This document shows, piece after piece, positions 22,477 through 35,595 of a stretch of 64,000 nt of DNA (its first letter is position 1; each line of letters begins with the position of its first letter). The notes beneath the pieces were generated by a model. It worked only from the letters and a program-made list of their open reading frames with translations, was not told the origin of the DNA and made no database searches. The position numbers were made by a program, and so were the translations under genes. The stretch is from Ricinus communis (taxonomy: Eukaryota; Streptophyta; Magnoliopsida; Malpighiales; Euphorbiaceae), in the NCBI RefSeq assembly GCF_019578655.1, contig NC_063257.1, positions 31,903,159 through 31,967,158 on the forward strand, given 5' to 3'.

Positions 22477-24349
22477 GAGTCCAGCTAAATGACTCGAGAA
22501 ATAAAAAAAGATACACTTTTGGAAGGCACCCCAACTTTTATTTAGTTCTGAAACATTTTTTTTTAGTTTTAGTTTTCATATTTTATTTAATTTTTATTTT
22601 CAGTTTCTCTTATTTCTTTATTTTTCATTTTTAGCCCTTGCTGGACCCACCGAATTTCCACTCCACCAGCCTCGGCGGATAATCAGGGAAGTCCCCCTAG
22701 ATCTTCTTTTTTCTTTTTATTGTGTGCGTTGATTTACTTTATTTTTCATACATGTCATGTACCTAGATATTATTGATTTTGCTTTCTTTATTTGTACATC
22801 CTATGTGGGGTACCCACTTGATTTTACATTGAGGACAGTGTGTTCTTCAAGTGTGGGGTGGGTGTGGGTCAACCATATGTTCTCTTCTCTTTCCTATGAC
22901 TTTTGGATGTGTCTGAAATTGCTATCACTGGTGTTGTATAATGTTAGGATGTTAGGACCTATGTTCTTCATGTCGCTTAAGCTTAATTTGTTCTTTTGTA
23001 ATTAATGACTTAATTCACACACTTGTAATTGATTGTCCCTCTCGATTTTTATTCTTGGAAAGTAATTTCATTGTGTTCAATATGTCACTTTGGCCGGGTT
23101 AAATCGATGTTGCTTGAGTTCTTTGCAAGTTTCTAGCCTTTATCTTTAAACTTTGATTATGCCAATCTCTTATACCATTTATGTGATGATTCAATTGCTA
23201 AGTATGGGAACCAATTGCAGATTTTAACCACTTCAAAAGTGAGCTTTTGAACCAAAATTTGAGCATCCATTGCAAATTATGCTCATGATTTTTCTTGATT
23301 GAGTGTGCGTTGTACTTAATTTGTTTCTAGAACTTGCTTTGTAATGCTTGTTAAGATTACATGAACTTTTGAATACCATTAAATGATTTGGGCAACTTAG
23401 GATTCACCACATCTGGCCAAAAGCCTACCCTTTATTTCCATTAATCAGCCAGTTTTAAGCCTTAACCTTTCTTCATGATTTACACCTATACACTACATTT
23501 ATACCATTCTCTATATTTGTCTTTTCTTTCACCCTATATACTGAATAATTATGTGTTATGCTTCTTCTTTTATGGAATCATAGTGCCTAATTTTGTTATA
23601 AATTCATTTAGTCCTTTTAATCATTCTTTGATGCTCCCTTCAATCCAAATTGTATAACTATTCTCGTTGTTTGTGTTATTAACCATGCAGCCCCTGTGTA
23701 AGCTGCAGTGGCATATAAAAAAAAGAAAAAAAAATATAATGTAAATAAGTGTTTATTGTGCTTCTTTCTTAGCTATTTTCTCTTTTGGATTCAATTCCTT
23801 GAGCATCCTCTACTTCAAATAAGGCTTAGTGAGTACTTTTATTGATTTGGCATTCAGCTCCTAAAGCATTCATTCTAAATAATTACATGATTTTTCAGTA
23901 TACTTTGCGCTTCTATTCAAATATTCTTATCTTTACCTTAGCCACATTTCAACTCTTGTAAAGATCCTCTGATTTTGGTATTCATTTATTTGCAGTAGCG
24001 AAGATGAGATTTATGAGCAAGCTTATGGTAAACAGGTTTTGTGCAGCTGCATTGAGGGAATCTTTTTGTTTACCTGTAAACACTGTAAGTGATTTGAGAG
24101 ATCCCTGTGAGGCAATGGTTCCTAGTCCTTAATGCTGAGTTGTAATGTAAGTTGTACTTCGAGATGGTATTATTATAGTTCTTCTTTGAAGGTGTATGAT
24201 TTATTTGGCTACTTGAGTTTAGTTTTTTATATGTTGAATAAGGCTAAGTTGTGAACCTTAGCATAGATTTTGAGGGGTGATTGTTGCTTGTATATGTATT
24301 GAGTTATTGATTGCTTGAGGACAAGCAAAAGGTTAAGTGTGGGGTGATT
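22477..24349 (+). other. 3' untranslated region and polypurine tract of element B
   Basis: Noncoding and T-rich. It holds a short remnant of the ATHILA ORF end near 22660 (CCAGCCTCGGCGGATAATCA). The block GGGGTACCC...AAGTGTGGGGTGGG near 22807-22862 is shared with A at 37363-37410. It ends in AAGTGTGGGGTGATT, the polypurine tract, next to the 3' LTR. Confidence 0.8.
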
Positions 24350-24690
24350 TGATATGCATTGTGTTACCCATGTTTATATGCCCAATTATTTCCATTTTTG
24401 TGCATAGTTATCTTGTTTTATGCTAGAATCACCTCTGTTTTGGTTACTTTCATGTTTCAGGTGATCATTGGTGGAATTATCAATATTTAAGGAAGATACG
24501 TGTGAATACAGACCAGAATCCATCAAAATTGAGCAAAGGCTAACATTTCAAGGTTGAGCACGGCTTGGACTCTGGCCGTGCTGAACCATTGACATTTGAC
24601 CCTCGAAGGTGGACTTTCGACACGGTTTCTGAGGCCACCACGGTCTCCATCACGGCCCGTGGTGGCTCAACACCGGCGAGGGCACGGCTC

Positions 24691-27552
24691 TGGGCCCGTG
24701 GCCGACTAGGGAATGGGTAGGCTTAAGGCCACCGAAACCCGTAGTAAGCCCCGACACTCACCGGATTTAAACAAATCTCATCTCAAATTAATATTATTAA
24801 AACCACAAATTATCTTAATAGCTACATTCTACATAAATACTTCGGTCTGCCAGAAAAACTAGGCGAGACCTGAAACTCAGAAAATTTACAACTGATACAT
24901 CTACTATTACTACTGCGGAGAATCTAAGATTTACCAATTTACATACAAAATCAAATACATCACCCGATGATGAAGGAGTCGGGTTACTGAATAAGAGTCG
25001 CGGGAGAACTAACGATCACGAATCCGAAAAAACATAAATGGAGTATGGGTCTAGAGTGAGTTAAAATCAAATAATCTAGAGACTATTGCTTCTTCTCAGA
25101 AAACATAGATTATTCAAATCAGTATATCAAACCATACTATAATCATACCCTACTATTTCCTTCACATAAAATATTAATCATTCGAATCAAAATATCAACC
25201 ATGCACGTAAATACAATCCATATTATAATCATACCACAATAAATTAATAAATAAATAAATAAAAATATATTTTTACTTTTACGGGACGAGTGGCTCGGTA
25301 GAACCCTAAACCCCAAAATCTAGTAGCCATTTGGCTCTCTTAATCCAATAAGATCGCCTGAGAGCAATGCTCGACCAGGGACCTTACCTCCCGGCAATCA
25401 ATCGAACTCGGCCCAGAGAGCAATGCTCGATCAGGGCAAACAAATCCATAATAACCTTATGTCCATAATCATTACCGGTGCGCTGATCACGATGTAACCC
25501 ATCAGTGGCATGTTCTATAAGCCACATTTCCCAATTCGCAATCATCACATATAATAAATATCATTATCTGATGAACTCAACCAACACATATCGAAATAAA
25601 GATTAAATATTTAAGGTAAAACAACGTGCAATTTGTGAGGGAAAAATAATAACGTTTATCTTATTATAACATACTAATAATAATATTTATATTATTTCAA
25701 ATATTAATAATCAAGTGAAATCATTTATTTTGCGATACTAATAATCATATTAAGCACAAATTCTAAATAGCATATTAAAATCGGGATTAGCAATAGCGCA
25801 AAGATTAAATGACTTTAACTCACAGGATTGGGCGACCTCCTAGCTCTGCTCCGGTGCCTCGGTTGGAGCGAGCCGAACAGACAGATCATCTAATCACGGA
25901 AAACAATTTATCAAAACGCTGAAACAATCGATCATTAATCCTAGGTCTAGACTCACAGGACTAAGAATCTCGACTCGGGAGAATTCTCACCGAAAATCCG
26001 TGAACCTCCCCTACAATACGAACATTACCCCCCGTAAAAACGGGTCCAGGACCTGCCAGAAAAACACTCCAAATATCCAACAATTTAAACAACGGGAGTC
26101 GGGTCCCCAAACTTCACTATTTCCCGACTCCGCCACACAAAGACAAAATACGACTATGGCAGCCAATCGGACAAATATTTTTGACTCACAAAAATCATCA
26201 AATACTCAATATAATCCAATAGACACAAATTTAAAATCAAGGATTTCTAAAATCAACGGCTAGAGAAAATTACCGAGACGCTCGATCGCTCGGTCGACTC
26301 ACCTCCGGCCGCCGAAGTCCGATCGACGATCCGAACACACCATCGAACTCACAACGACGCGCTGAAGACGATCTCTGCTTCTGATTTTCCGATCTGACAC
26401 CTGATCATCCGGAGAGATTTGCGCACGATCTCGACCGTCGATTTGCAAACGAAGCCCGATCGCCACGAAACCAGTGCCATTTCGAAGCTTGAGCTGAGGA
26501 GAGTCGGGATACGTCCTCCGATCGTCCATCTTCCGCCGGATCTCTCCGAAAAAACCCAAAAATGCCGGCTGCCACTCTAAGTTTCACTTTGCCGGATCTT
26601 GCAACTCCGGCCACCCCAGGCGTCGCCCTTCTTTGCCGGAAGAGAGCCCTCAGAGCCGATCGCCACCCAACTCGGCCGCCAACAACGGCCGGAAACACGC
26701 CTGGAATCCGCTCTTTCTCTCCTTGCGATTCGCGCCTCATTGCTTTTGCTTGCCGACGCCAAGCCATCGCACTCCGGCGATCGGCCGCAGCACCCGGCTC
26801 CTCCTTCTTCACGAGCGGCGCCCCCTTTGTTTCTCTCTCTCTTCTTCCCGATTTCTTTCCCTTCAATATCGACATTTGACCCCTGAACTTTTCCTTATTA
26901 CAATTTGGTCCCTCAACTTTCTTAATTACTTACAATTTCATCCCTGCGAATTCCAATTTAACCCCCAAACTTCTTTTTAGCCTTTCAATTAAGCCCTTAA
27001 CTATTTAATTTGGGCCAAATCCGAATTATTGAAAATACACAATTACAAAAATACCCCCACCGAAGCATATTTATTTACAAAAATACCAAGCTCACAAATT
27101 TCCATTAAAACCCCATAAAAATAACATTATACTTTCAATCCTTATTCCAAAATAAATTTTCAATTTAGTCCTACACACAATTAAATTAAATAATCAATTT
27201 CCAACTTAAAATTTAATACTACTAATCAATTATAATACCAATTTTCTCAAAATTCTTTTATAAACATCCTTTACAATTCTACCATAATTTTCCAATATAT
27301 AATTTTACTTATATAAATATGCATTTGGAAAAAAATTTGAATAACCAAAATATAATCATTTCTCAAATAGTTTACTTAATTACTCCTTAAAAATCAAACT
27401 AATTGGATATGGAAAATAACTCATTTATTTATCTAACATGAACATTCAAAATTTGTATTTAAATCATTCCAATTAAACCGAATAAAAATAAAGCTAAAAT
27501 TAACTTAAATAAAAACTCATTATTAAATATATAAAAAATTCCGGGTGTTACA
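24691..27552 (-). mobile_element. Insertion C: ~2.9-kb solo-LTR-like element in the B 3' LTR
   Basis: On the minus strand it starts TGTAACACCCGGAATTTTTT at 27552, a start typical of plant gypsy LTRs. It runs to about 24691-24699. There is no pol sequence inside. A diverged copy of the same family lies at 50986-53000 in the other orientation; both share a motif reading GAACATG...CTGATGGGTT and GCATTGTTCTCTGGGC-like text. The left border is uncertain by about 10-30 bp and I see no clean target duplication. A solo LTR is the simplest reading. Confidence 0.7.
26280..26880 (-). other. GC-rich island within insertion C with an overlapping open frame
   Basis: This stretch is much richer in G+C and CpG than anything around it. 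It contains a 156-codon minus frame (26875-26405), plus overlapping frames on both strands. The frames are Arg/Ala/Gly-rich without a domain I recognise and are probably by-products of composition. The position fits the transcribed leader part of a long LTR. I do not call a gene. Confidence 0.4.
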
Positions 27553-28649
27553 TGGACTCCGCCGGTATTAACCAGCACGGGCTTGACCACGACCGTGCTG
27601 GGACATTTATATAGGCAAAAACGATTTTCTTTTATTAGGGTTCGATTTTTTGACTTTATATCTCACATACGCACCCGAGCCACTTCTTTCTAGACTTCGG
27701 TATTCGACTTTGGGAGACTATTTTTCATATTGAAGGACAAATTTCAGTGGTTCAAGCACCACATTAAAGATCAAGAGTGGATTTGGAGGCATTCAAGAGG
27801 CAATTCGATGTTCATTATTTATATCTGGAGATTTAGGACTGTTCATCTGACTTGAAGAAGGGTGTACATGTTTTCAAATTTCTTTTCTATACTTGTTCCT
27901 TATTTTGTGTTATTCGTCAGCATGAGTAGCTAGAACTATTGCATTAGGGTTCCTTTGTTTGTTGGATTGCACTTAATGTTTATGAGATTTTCATTATCAA
28001 TGCTTGTATTCTTCTTGTTTTCATTATTAATAAGATATCGCATTATTCATGAGACATTGTGAATTGTGTTATTCAGATTGCTTTATGTAATTGAGAAATT
28101 CATTTAGTAGTTGGAAATTTGAATAGCAAGAACTGGTTAATAATCACTTAGAGATAAGGGTAATTAACTAGCTAGATTAAGAATTAACAACTCTTAATAG
28201 CAGTGGATTAATCTTAAGGCTAACCTAAAATCAATCGTTAGGAAGAGCTTCCGTTGTTTAGGTTCTTAGGTTTAGGAATTCAGTGTTCTCGAAAGGGAAA
28301 TCGAATTCATTTAGAATCTACTCACGGGTAATTACAATTGGTAATCAATCTAATCTCTATCTTCACTAAAATGCAACTAGCTTAGATCCTCTTGGGTTTG
28401 CTTTCTTTTCTTGTTTGTTTCACTAAACATTTGCAGATTGCTTGACATTTAGCTAATCACTTAGCTTGTATCTAATCATAGAATAGTAACTCCATCAATT
28501 TTATTTAAGGATAGATAATATAAGACGTTGGAGTAGTTCTAGGATCACCCTTTCCCGAGAATACAACCCTGATACTCGCCATTAGTGATAGCCTGCATCG
28601 ATAGGTTCACTGTCTTAGATTGTAGCTATATAAATAGCCCATCAAGAAC

Positions 28650-29040
28650 TTGCAATTTTGATGTTGATTCTGCAGGTAGACAGAGACAGTGGCAGCTCAA
28701 TTAGTTGGATGAATGGTGCCAGCAAGCTTATGGCAACTCATTCATCTACAAGGAGCGAACTAAGAAGTGGCACGACAAGTGGTTGAGGGGCTCCAAGAAG
28801 TTTCAAGTTGGAGACTGAGTTTTGCTCTACAACTCATGTCTCCGTTTGTTCCAAGGGAAGCTTAAGAGTCGTTGGTCAGGATCGTTCGTGATCCAGCAAG
28901 TGTTCCCATATGGCACGGTCGAGTTTCATCATCTCGAGAAGGGAAATTTCAAGGTGAATGGCCATCGCTTGAAGCATTATCATGGAGACTCCTTTGAGGT
29001 TGAGGAGCAGGTCAATATGGTTTTGTTCCAGCGCGAGTGA
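28650..29040 (+). pseudogene. Athila A integrase, C-terminal part
   Basis: It resumes the integrase after element B: TCNFDVDSAGRQRQWQLNEL, then an aromatic-basic segment, then FQGKLKSRWSGSFVIQQVFP and FKVNGHRLKHY. That is the C-terminal DNA-binding part of Athila integrases. One in-frame stop lies near 28818 (TGA where Trp or Arg is likely). The frame ends with FQRE and TGA at 29038-29040. Confidence 0.88.
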
Positions 29041-29826
29041 CCTTTTATATGAGTCTAGCTACACGACTCGGTCAAAAGAAGTGCTCTCGAGAGGCATTCC
29101 CGAGCTTATCCTTTGCATTTTTGCATTTTTGAGCATTTTACATTTTGGTTGGTTTTGAACTTAATTCTTTTTAATTCTATATTGTTTTTGGTTGAAAATT
29201 ACTTGGTTGTGTAGATTATTGATTTATACAGGTGTTAGTGCACAAAACGGAGTGAAAGCACGTTTTTGGGCATCAATAAGGGTGTGGCACGATTTCCAAC
29301 ACGGCTCGTGCTTAATTGCCCAAGGCATGTTGGGTATGAAAAATGGAGCTACACGGTACTCAAGAGTTACAGTTTACCAACATAGGCCTGTGTTAAAATC
29401 GTGTATATTAGAAGGCGTAAACGGACACGGTCCAAGCAGCAAGCACGACACATGTCGGCACAGAATGACCATATACACTCGAAATCACAACACGGGCATA
29501 TCAAGACAGCTTTAAAGAAAATATTTCCAACTTTTTCCAATTTTTGGGTATTCTCTTTATCTCTTGTGCATTTTTCTCGCATTTCGTCATCAACTAATAA
29601 GTTTTCTTCTTCATTTTCTAAATTCTTTTCATTTTCAATTTTTAGTTTTTCTTTTTCTTCTTGTCTATTTGATATTTTAGTTAGTCCATTCTCTTTTTTT
29701 TTTCTATTATTATCATTACAATTTTCGTAAATTAATTGAATTTTTAAATAGTTGTGTTATTTTCATTTAATTTTACTGTTTGTTGTTTAGCTTAGTTATT
29801 TAATTTTCAGTTTTTGCTACTATTAT
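29041..29826. other. Noncoding spacer of Athila A between pol and ATHILA ORF
   Basis: No gene seen; the open frames here have no family likeness. The last part (about 29703-29826) is T-rich. It is repeated on the far side of element D at about 35105-35230, including TTAGTTATTTAATTTTCAG and TTACAATTTTCGTAAATTAA. Confidence 0.7.
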
Positions 29827-30489
29827 TGTCACACCCCCATTACATGCTAACCAACAAACATTAGCCAGGTAGCATACAAGTGTCGTAGACTATATACTAC
29901 ATGTAGATAGGTCAATATGTAGATTGTTAAGAATCAAGACACAAGGTTATTAACATATAAACATATGATTATACTTAAACATCATTTAACAAGTATTCAA
30001 AACATCTTCTTATGCCTTACAAGGCACACTTCCATATACATCACAAAATTGCATACAAAATGCATCAGGAGGAGACTCCACAAAACTGGCCCAACCTGAC
30101 AGAACTGCTAAAAGCTAGACTTCGGATACAACAAATGGATGCACTACAATTTACAAACCTGAAAAGAAAAATTTTGGAGAGGGGTGAGCCTCCAGCTCAG
30201 TAAATAAATAATCAACATAATCTATATCACAAATACTTAATACAATTTCCACCCAATCATAAAACTTACCATGATTCATAATTTAGGCATAAACTCATAC
30301 CATTCTACTCAATTCATTATAACCATCACAAAAAGAATACAATTCAACAATTATGGTTAGTTCTCACGGCTTGTGGATCTTCTTTAATGTGCTGCTCCGC
30401 CTCATCCTCACCTATCGCACACGTAAGCTGCTTCGCCTCATCCTCACATTACACACTTTTATAGCCTCTCTAGGCTTTAGCCTCCCAAG

Positions 30490-30524
<35 letters not shown>

Positions 30525-30979
30525 CACAAGAAAATCCACCATTCACATGCACATATGCACTTAACATCACAATTCAATCATTTCACTTATATCATATTCA
30601 AGCAATAACAATTGTTCCACTCAACACTAAGCATTTCCATCTTATTCATTCAAACATAACACAATATTAAGCAAACACAACCATTTGCGGAACATTTGAT
30701 TAAATATATGAACATAGCAAATATTAACTATTTACTTACTCAAAATACACTTATTCCTTCAGCATAGAAGAACCTCCTTTCTCCACAACTTCCTTTCCAG
30801 GCCTTTGAGTTCCTGTTAACACATTCATCAATTCACATTTCATGCATATTCCAAATATTCATGTAAATGCTAGTTCTAATGCATTACAAGATCATCCCCT
30901 CTCTAATCCATAGGTTTAACTCTTCCTCTAAAACTCTCAATTACTGTTTTAATATCATATAAACATGTTCCATCTAGTT
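29827..30979 (-). repeat. Left inverted arm of D (3' end of the LTR, 1153 bp)
   Basis: Reverse complement of 33961-35103 with few differences. It begins TGTCACACCCCCATTACATG and ends AACATGTTCCATCTAGTT. It includes a TA dinucleotide run at 30494-30522 that is shorter in the right arm (near 34424). Confidence 0.92.
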
Positions 30980-32152
30980 TACTGATCATAAGAGTTCAAA
31001 ATATATCCCCACGCAAAAAGAGTTGTATCTGAGACAACGAAGATGGATTAAGCTTCTGAAGGATTATAATTGCACTATTAATTATCATCCTGGAAAAGCA
31101 AATGTTTTGCTGATGCTTTAAGTAGGAAGACAGTGGAAAATGTTTCTAGTATGATTTGTTACAATGTGGAATATTTAGTTGCACTTAGAGCTATGGATGT
31201 CAAGTTTTATGTTTATGATGATGATTTGTTAGCCACATTACAAGTAAAGCTTTTGATTGGAGATAAAATTAAAGATGCACAGTGTGAAGATTCTTATTTG
31301 CAAAGGATGAAGGGTAGAGTACAAGAAGGAAAGAATACATAATTTGTGTTGAAAGATGATGGTGTGTTATTGAATAGAAATCGTGTATATGTACCTGATG
31401 TAGGGGATTTGAGAAAGGAAATCATGCATGAAGTGCACTATGCACCTTATGCAATGCATCCTGGCAGTACCAAAATGTACAAAAATTTGAAGCCTTATTA
31501 TTGGTGATCGACAATGAAGAAGGATGTGGCAGAACTTGTGAGTAAGTGTTTGACATGTCAGCAAGTGAAAGAAGAGCACCAGGCACCTGCAGGTAAACTT
31601 CGTTCTTTATCTATACCTGTGTGGAAGTGGGACAAGATTACTATGGATTTTGTTATGGGATTGCCGCGTACATTTAACAAGCATGACGCTATTTGGGTAA
31701 TTGTTGATCGACTTACTAAATGTGCTCATTTCTTACCTGTGAAGCAAACAGATTCACTTGATAAACTTGCTGAATTGTATATTTCTGAGATTGTTAGATT
31801 GTATGGTGTGCCTATATCTATTGTATCAGATAGGGATCCTAGATTTACTTCTCATTTCTGGGAGAGTTTGCAGAAAGCATATGGTACTAAGCTTCATTTC
31901 AGTACAGCTTTTCATCCTCAAACAGATGGGCAATCAAAAAGAACTATTCAGACATTAGAAGATATGATAAGGGCTTGCACACTTGAGTTCAAAGGTAACT
32001 GGGATGATTACTTACCACAGATGGAATTTGCATATAACAACAGTTTTCATTCTAGTATCGGTATGGCTCCATATGAAGCTTTGTACGGGAGGAAATATAG
32101 AAGTCCAGTATGCTGGGATGTTGAAGGTTTAAGACAGCTTGAAGGTCCATAA
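30980..32152 (+). pseudogene. Element D RNase H end and integrase
   Basis: It begins abruptly at [20 protein letters not shown], mid RNase H, at the junction with the inverted arm. A small deletion shifts the frame near 31105 (KANV then DALSRK). Integrase follows: zinc segment with CLTCQQ, core with [48 protein letters not shown] and [18 protein letters not shown]. The segment 31514-32152 is open for 212 codons and well preserved, so D is younger than its host Athila. A TGA lies at about 31505-31507 where Trp is expected. Confidence 0.9.
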
Positions 32153-32743
32153 TTGGTACAAGAAACAGTGGATAAAATAAAGATAGTTAAAAAGAATTTG
32201 AAAGTATCACAGGATAGACAAAACAGTTATGCTGATTTGCATCGAAGGGAAATGGAATATATTGTGGGTGATAAAGTTTTCTTGCGGGTATCACCATGGA
32301 AAGGAATATTAAAGTTTGGTAAATAAGGGAAATTGAGTCCGAGGTATGTAGGACCTTATGAAATTATTGAAAGAGTTGGACCATTGGCTTATAGGTTAGC
32401 ATTACCTACAGAATTGTCTTTTATTCATGATGTTTTTCAAGTTTCTATGTTGAGGCAATATAGATCAGATCCTAGTCATATCATTTTAGAGCCAGAGATA
32501 GAAATCACAGAAAAGTTGACATATGTGGAAGAATCGATAGAAATTCTTGATCGAAGGGTTAAAAAATTGAGAAGAAAAGGCATTCCTATGATCAAAATTA
32601 AGTGGAGTCATCATTCACCAAGAGAAGCAACTTGGGAAGTGGAAGAGTATATGAGACAGAAGTATCCCCATCCATTCCATAGTAATGTTGGTGAGTTGTT
32701 AAAATTTTGGGGACGAAATTTCTTAAGGAAGGGAGAGTTGTAA
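32153..32743 (+). pseudogene. Element D integrase tail and chromodomain
   Basis: After a frame break at 32151, VFLRVSPWKG and the open stretch from 32333 give KLSPRYVGPYEIIERVGPLA, DVFQVSMLRQY and a C-terminal chromodomain: IEILDRRVKKLRRK, IKIKWSHHSPREATWE. Chromodomains target chromovirus integration by binding histone marks. A TAA near 32324 breaks the link upstream. The final TAA (32741-32743) lies inside the first bases of the LTR, so the LTR itself provides the stop. Confidence 0.88.
32725..32738 (+). promoter_or_regulatory. Polypurine tract of element D
   Basis: AAGGAAGGGAGAGT directly precedes the LTR start TGTAACACCTG. It primes plus-strand synthesis. Confidence 0.85.
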
Positions 32744-35103
32744 CACCTGCATTTTCTCATCATACATATTATGTGCATTGACATTTAATCATTGGGCATA
32801 TGATGGTATATTAATAATATTTTTATTTTATGAGAATAGATATATATTAATTATAAGTAGAGAATAAGAAGCATGATATTAGATTATTAATTTAGATAAG
32901 TTGATTAAGTACTTGGGTTATGTGTATTAAGCCTTAAGACTTAATTGAAACAATAGTTGAAGGTTAGATAAATAGATTGGACTTAAAAGGCACAATTAAA
33001 AGTTAGTACCTATGTATGGTTAGTAAGAATTAATTTAGGATGATAAAGCTAGTTTAAGTAGGTGGTGACATTGAGAGATGAATCTTGGAAATTGGAACCA
33101 TGAGCAAGCTCATTTTACCTCTTCATTTCTTTAAAATTCGTACATGGCCAAAAACTCAAAATTTGAAACAAGAGAGAGGAGTGAAATACCTAGAAAAACT
33201 TAAGATTAAGATAGGATTTTATCAACTATTGAAGGAGCCAAGCTAAGGCTAAAGGATTTGAGCATATTAGCAACCTAAAAGCTGAAATTGGTGAGTTGTT
33301 ACTTGAGTATTATTAATTTGTCATTAGGTTCTTGATTATAAATTGGGAAAACTTTAATTGATGCTTTCATTGATTAATTAAAGGTCTGATTATCATGAAT
33401 TAATAGAGTATTGAATGATTGCATAGAAATTAAGCTTGATTTAAGTTTAAGTATGTCAAGACAGAAAACTGTCAAAATTCCAGCAACCTTGATGTTCTGT
33501 ATTTTGGGCATAACATGCGTTATATAAGCCCAAATTAAGCTTAATTAGTGTCTATGGAAATTTTAAAGAGTCCTCTATAACTTTGTAGTTTTGTGATTTT
33601 GCTATTTTTGCCGTTTTGGTTGCTTAAATTGAATAAATAAATTACTGCTCGGGTACAACTAGCTGTATGACTCTTGGTCAGTAATTTGGGAATAATTAAA
33701 TCTATAGAAGTCAGAATTGAGTAATTCTTTTTGCAGATGAAACTAGGAAAAATCAGACTATTCGGGGGAGCTAGAGTGGGTAAAACAGTACTTATTATGG
33801 AATTAAAAGTATATGTCTATTTAATACGAGGTTTTTGTATTAAGCCAATTTTGCCCAGCAATAAATATACTTTGGTACTAAATTTTATCTAGAAAATAGA
33901 GATGTTGGAGATTAGTTTTATGCAATTTATTTTATGTTAATTTGAGTTAAATTGGTATATAACTAGATGGAACATGTTTATATGATATTAAAATAATAAT
34001 TGATAGTCTTAGAGGAAGAGTTAGACCTATGAATTAGAGAGGGGATGACCTTATAATGCATTAGAACTAGCATTTACATGAATATTTGAAATATGCATGA
34101 AATGTGAATTGATGAATGTGTTAACAGGAATTCAAAGGCCTAGAAAGGAAGTTATGGAGAAAGGAGGTTCTTCTATGCTGAAGGAATAAGTGTATTTTGA
34201 GTAAGTAAATAGTTAATATTTGCTATATTCATATATTTAATCAAATATTCCGCGAATGGTTGTGTTTGCTTAATATTTTGTTATGTTTGAATGAATGAGA
34301 TGGAAATGATTGATGTTGAGTGGAACAATTGTTATTGCTTCAATATGATGTAAGTGAAATGATTGAATTGTGATGTTAAGTGCATATGTGCATGTGAATG
34401 GTGGGTTCCCTTATGAAAGAAAAATATATATATATAAAGCCTTGGGAGGCTAAAGCCTAGAGAGGCTATAAAAGTGTGTAATGTGAGGATGAGGCGGAGC
34501 AGCTTACGTGTGCGATAGGTGAGGATGAGGCGGAGCAGCACGTTAAAGGGGATCCACAAGCCGTGAGAACTAACTATAATTGTTGAATTGTATTTTTTTT
34601 TGTGATGGTTATAATGAATTGAGTAGAATGGTATGAGTTTATGCCTAAATTATGAATCATAGTAAGTTTTGTGATTGGGTGGAAATTGTATTAAGTGTAT
34701 GTGATATAGATTATGTTGATTATTTATTTACTGAGTTGGAGGCTCACGCCTCTCCAAAATTTTTCTTTTCAGGTTTGTAAATAGTAGTGCATCTGTTGGT
34801 TGTATCCGAAGTCTAGCTTTTAGCAGTTCTGTCAGGTTGGGCCAGTTTTGTGGATTCTCCTCTTGATGCATTTTGTATGCAGTTATGTGATGTATATGGA
34901 AGTGTGTCTTGTAAGGCATAAGAAGATGTTTTGAATACTTGTTAAATGATGTTTAAGTATAATCATATGTTTATATGTTAATAACCTTATGTCTTGATTC
35001 TTAACAATCTGCATATTGACCTATCTACATGTAGTATATAGTCTACGACGCTTGTATGCTACCTGGCTAATGTCTGTTGGTTAGCATGTAGTGGGGTGTG
35101 ATA
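32739..35103 (+). repeat. 3' LTR of element D (2365 bp)
   Basis: It starts TGTAACACCTGCATTTTC and ends GGGGTGTGATA; the inverted arm preserves the ancestral GTGTGACA end. The second half (33961-35103) is the partner of the left arm. The first half (32739-33960) occurs only once here. No genes within; the open frames are by-products. Confidence 0.9.
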
Positions 35104-35595
35104 TTTAGTTATTTAATTTTCAGTTTTTGCTACTGTGATTATCATTACAATTTTCGTAAATTAATTATATTTTTAAATAGTTATTTTATTTTCATTTAAT
35201 TTTACTGTTCGTTGTTTAGCTTAATTATTTAATTTAAAATTTTTATTTCTACCGTATATTTTCGTTGTTTCGTTTGGTTTAAGTTGTTAAATTAATTTCA
35301 GTTGTTTAATTTTGGAATTTAATTCTGTATTTTTTTAATCTGCCCTATATTGCTGAATTGTGGAATTTTGGTTACTGTTGCTTATTATTTCATGCTGGAA
35401 TGCCATTGGGCATTGTTTCTTTAGAGGAATTTGAGGTTTGAGGCATTTTCTAATACCTCAGATTTTCTGTTTTTCCATTTTCAGCCGTTATGTTGCCGAA
35501 ATTTTGGCTATTTTTGTGTTGTTTGAATTGTTTAGCTGCTATGTATCCATATTTTTTATATTCTTTTATTACTCACTAATACTTTTTCAGGTACA
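35104..35595. other. Spacer of Athila A, right of element D
   Basis: T-rich and noncoding. The first ~125 bp repeat the sequence at about 29703-29826 left of D. No other structure seen. Confidence 0.7.

Larger units (their letters stand above)
18616..28644 (+). mobile_element. Athila-type element B, internally deleted and non-autonomous, nested in A
   Basis: It has TGATAT...CCCATCA LTRs, an Asp-tRNA-type PBS, gag, a protease remnant and then directly the 3' region. RT, RNase H, integrase and nearly all of the ATHILA ORF are missing. Without insertion C in its 3' LTR it is about 7.2 kb. Gag and 3' UTR match element A closely, so A and B are related subfamilies with differing LTRs. It inserted in the A integrase in the same orientation. 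Confidence 0.92.
24350..28644 (+). repeat. 3' LTR of element B, interrupted by insertion C
   Basis: It starts TGATATGCATTGTG and ends AATAGCCCATCA. Removing 24691-27552 leaves about 1430 bp, matching 18616-20102. A short stretch at the insertion point differs between the two LTRs. Confidence 0.92.
29827..35103 (+). mobile_element. Element D: rearranged chromovirus (Ty3/gypsy) with inverted LTR arms
   Basis: It starts with an inverted 3' part of its own LTR (29827-30979). This joins directly to the middle of RNase H, runs through integrase and chromodomain, and ends in a full-length LTR (32739-35103). The 5' half (LTR, PBS, gag, protease, RT) is missing. Ends read TGTCACACC and GGTGTGATA. It lies in the spacer of Athila A. 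Confidence 0.9.

Noticed and set aside
26405..26875. 156-codon Arg/Ala-rich minus frame as a gene
   Set aside because: It overlaps equally long frames on the other strand, sits in a GC-rich LTR part, has no domain and is absent in the related copy at 50986-53000.
30353..30670. Frame in the left arm of D and its partner at 34332-34559
   Set aside because: Both are the same LTR sequence read in the two arms; repetitive text with a TA run and no protein family.
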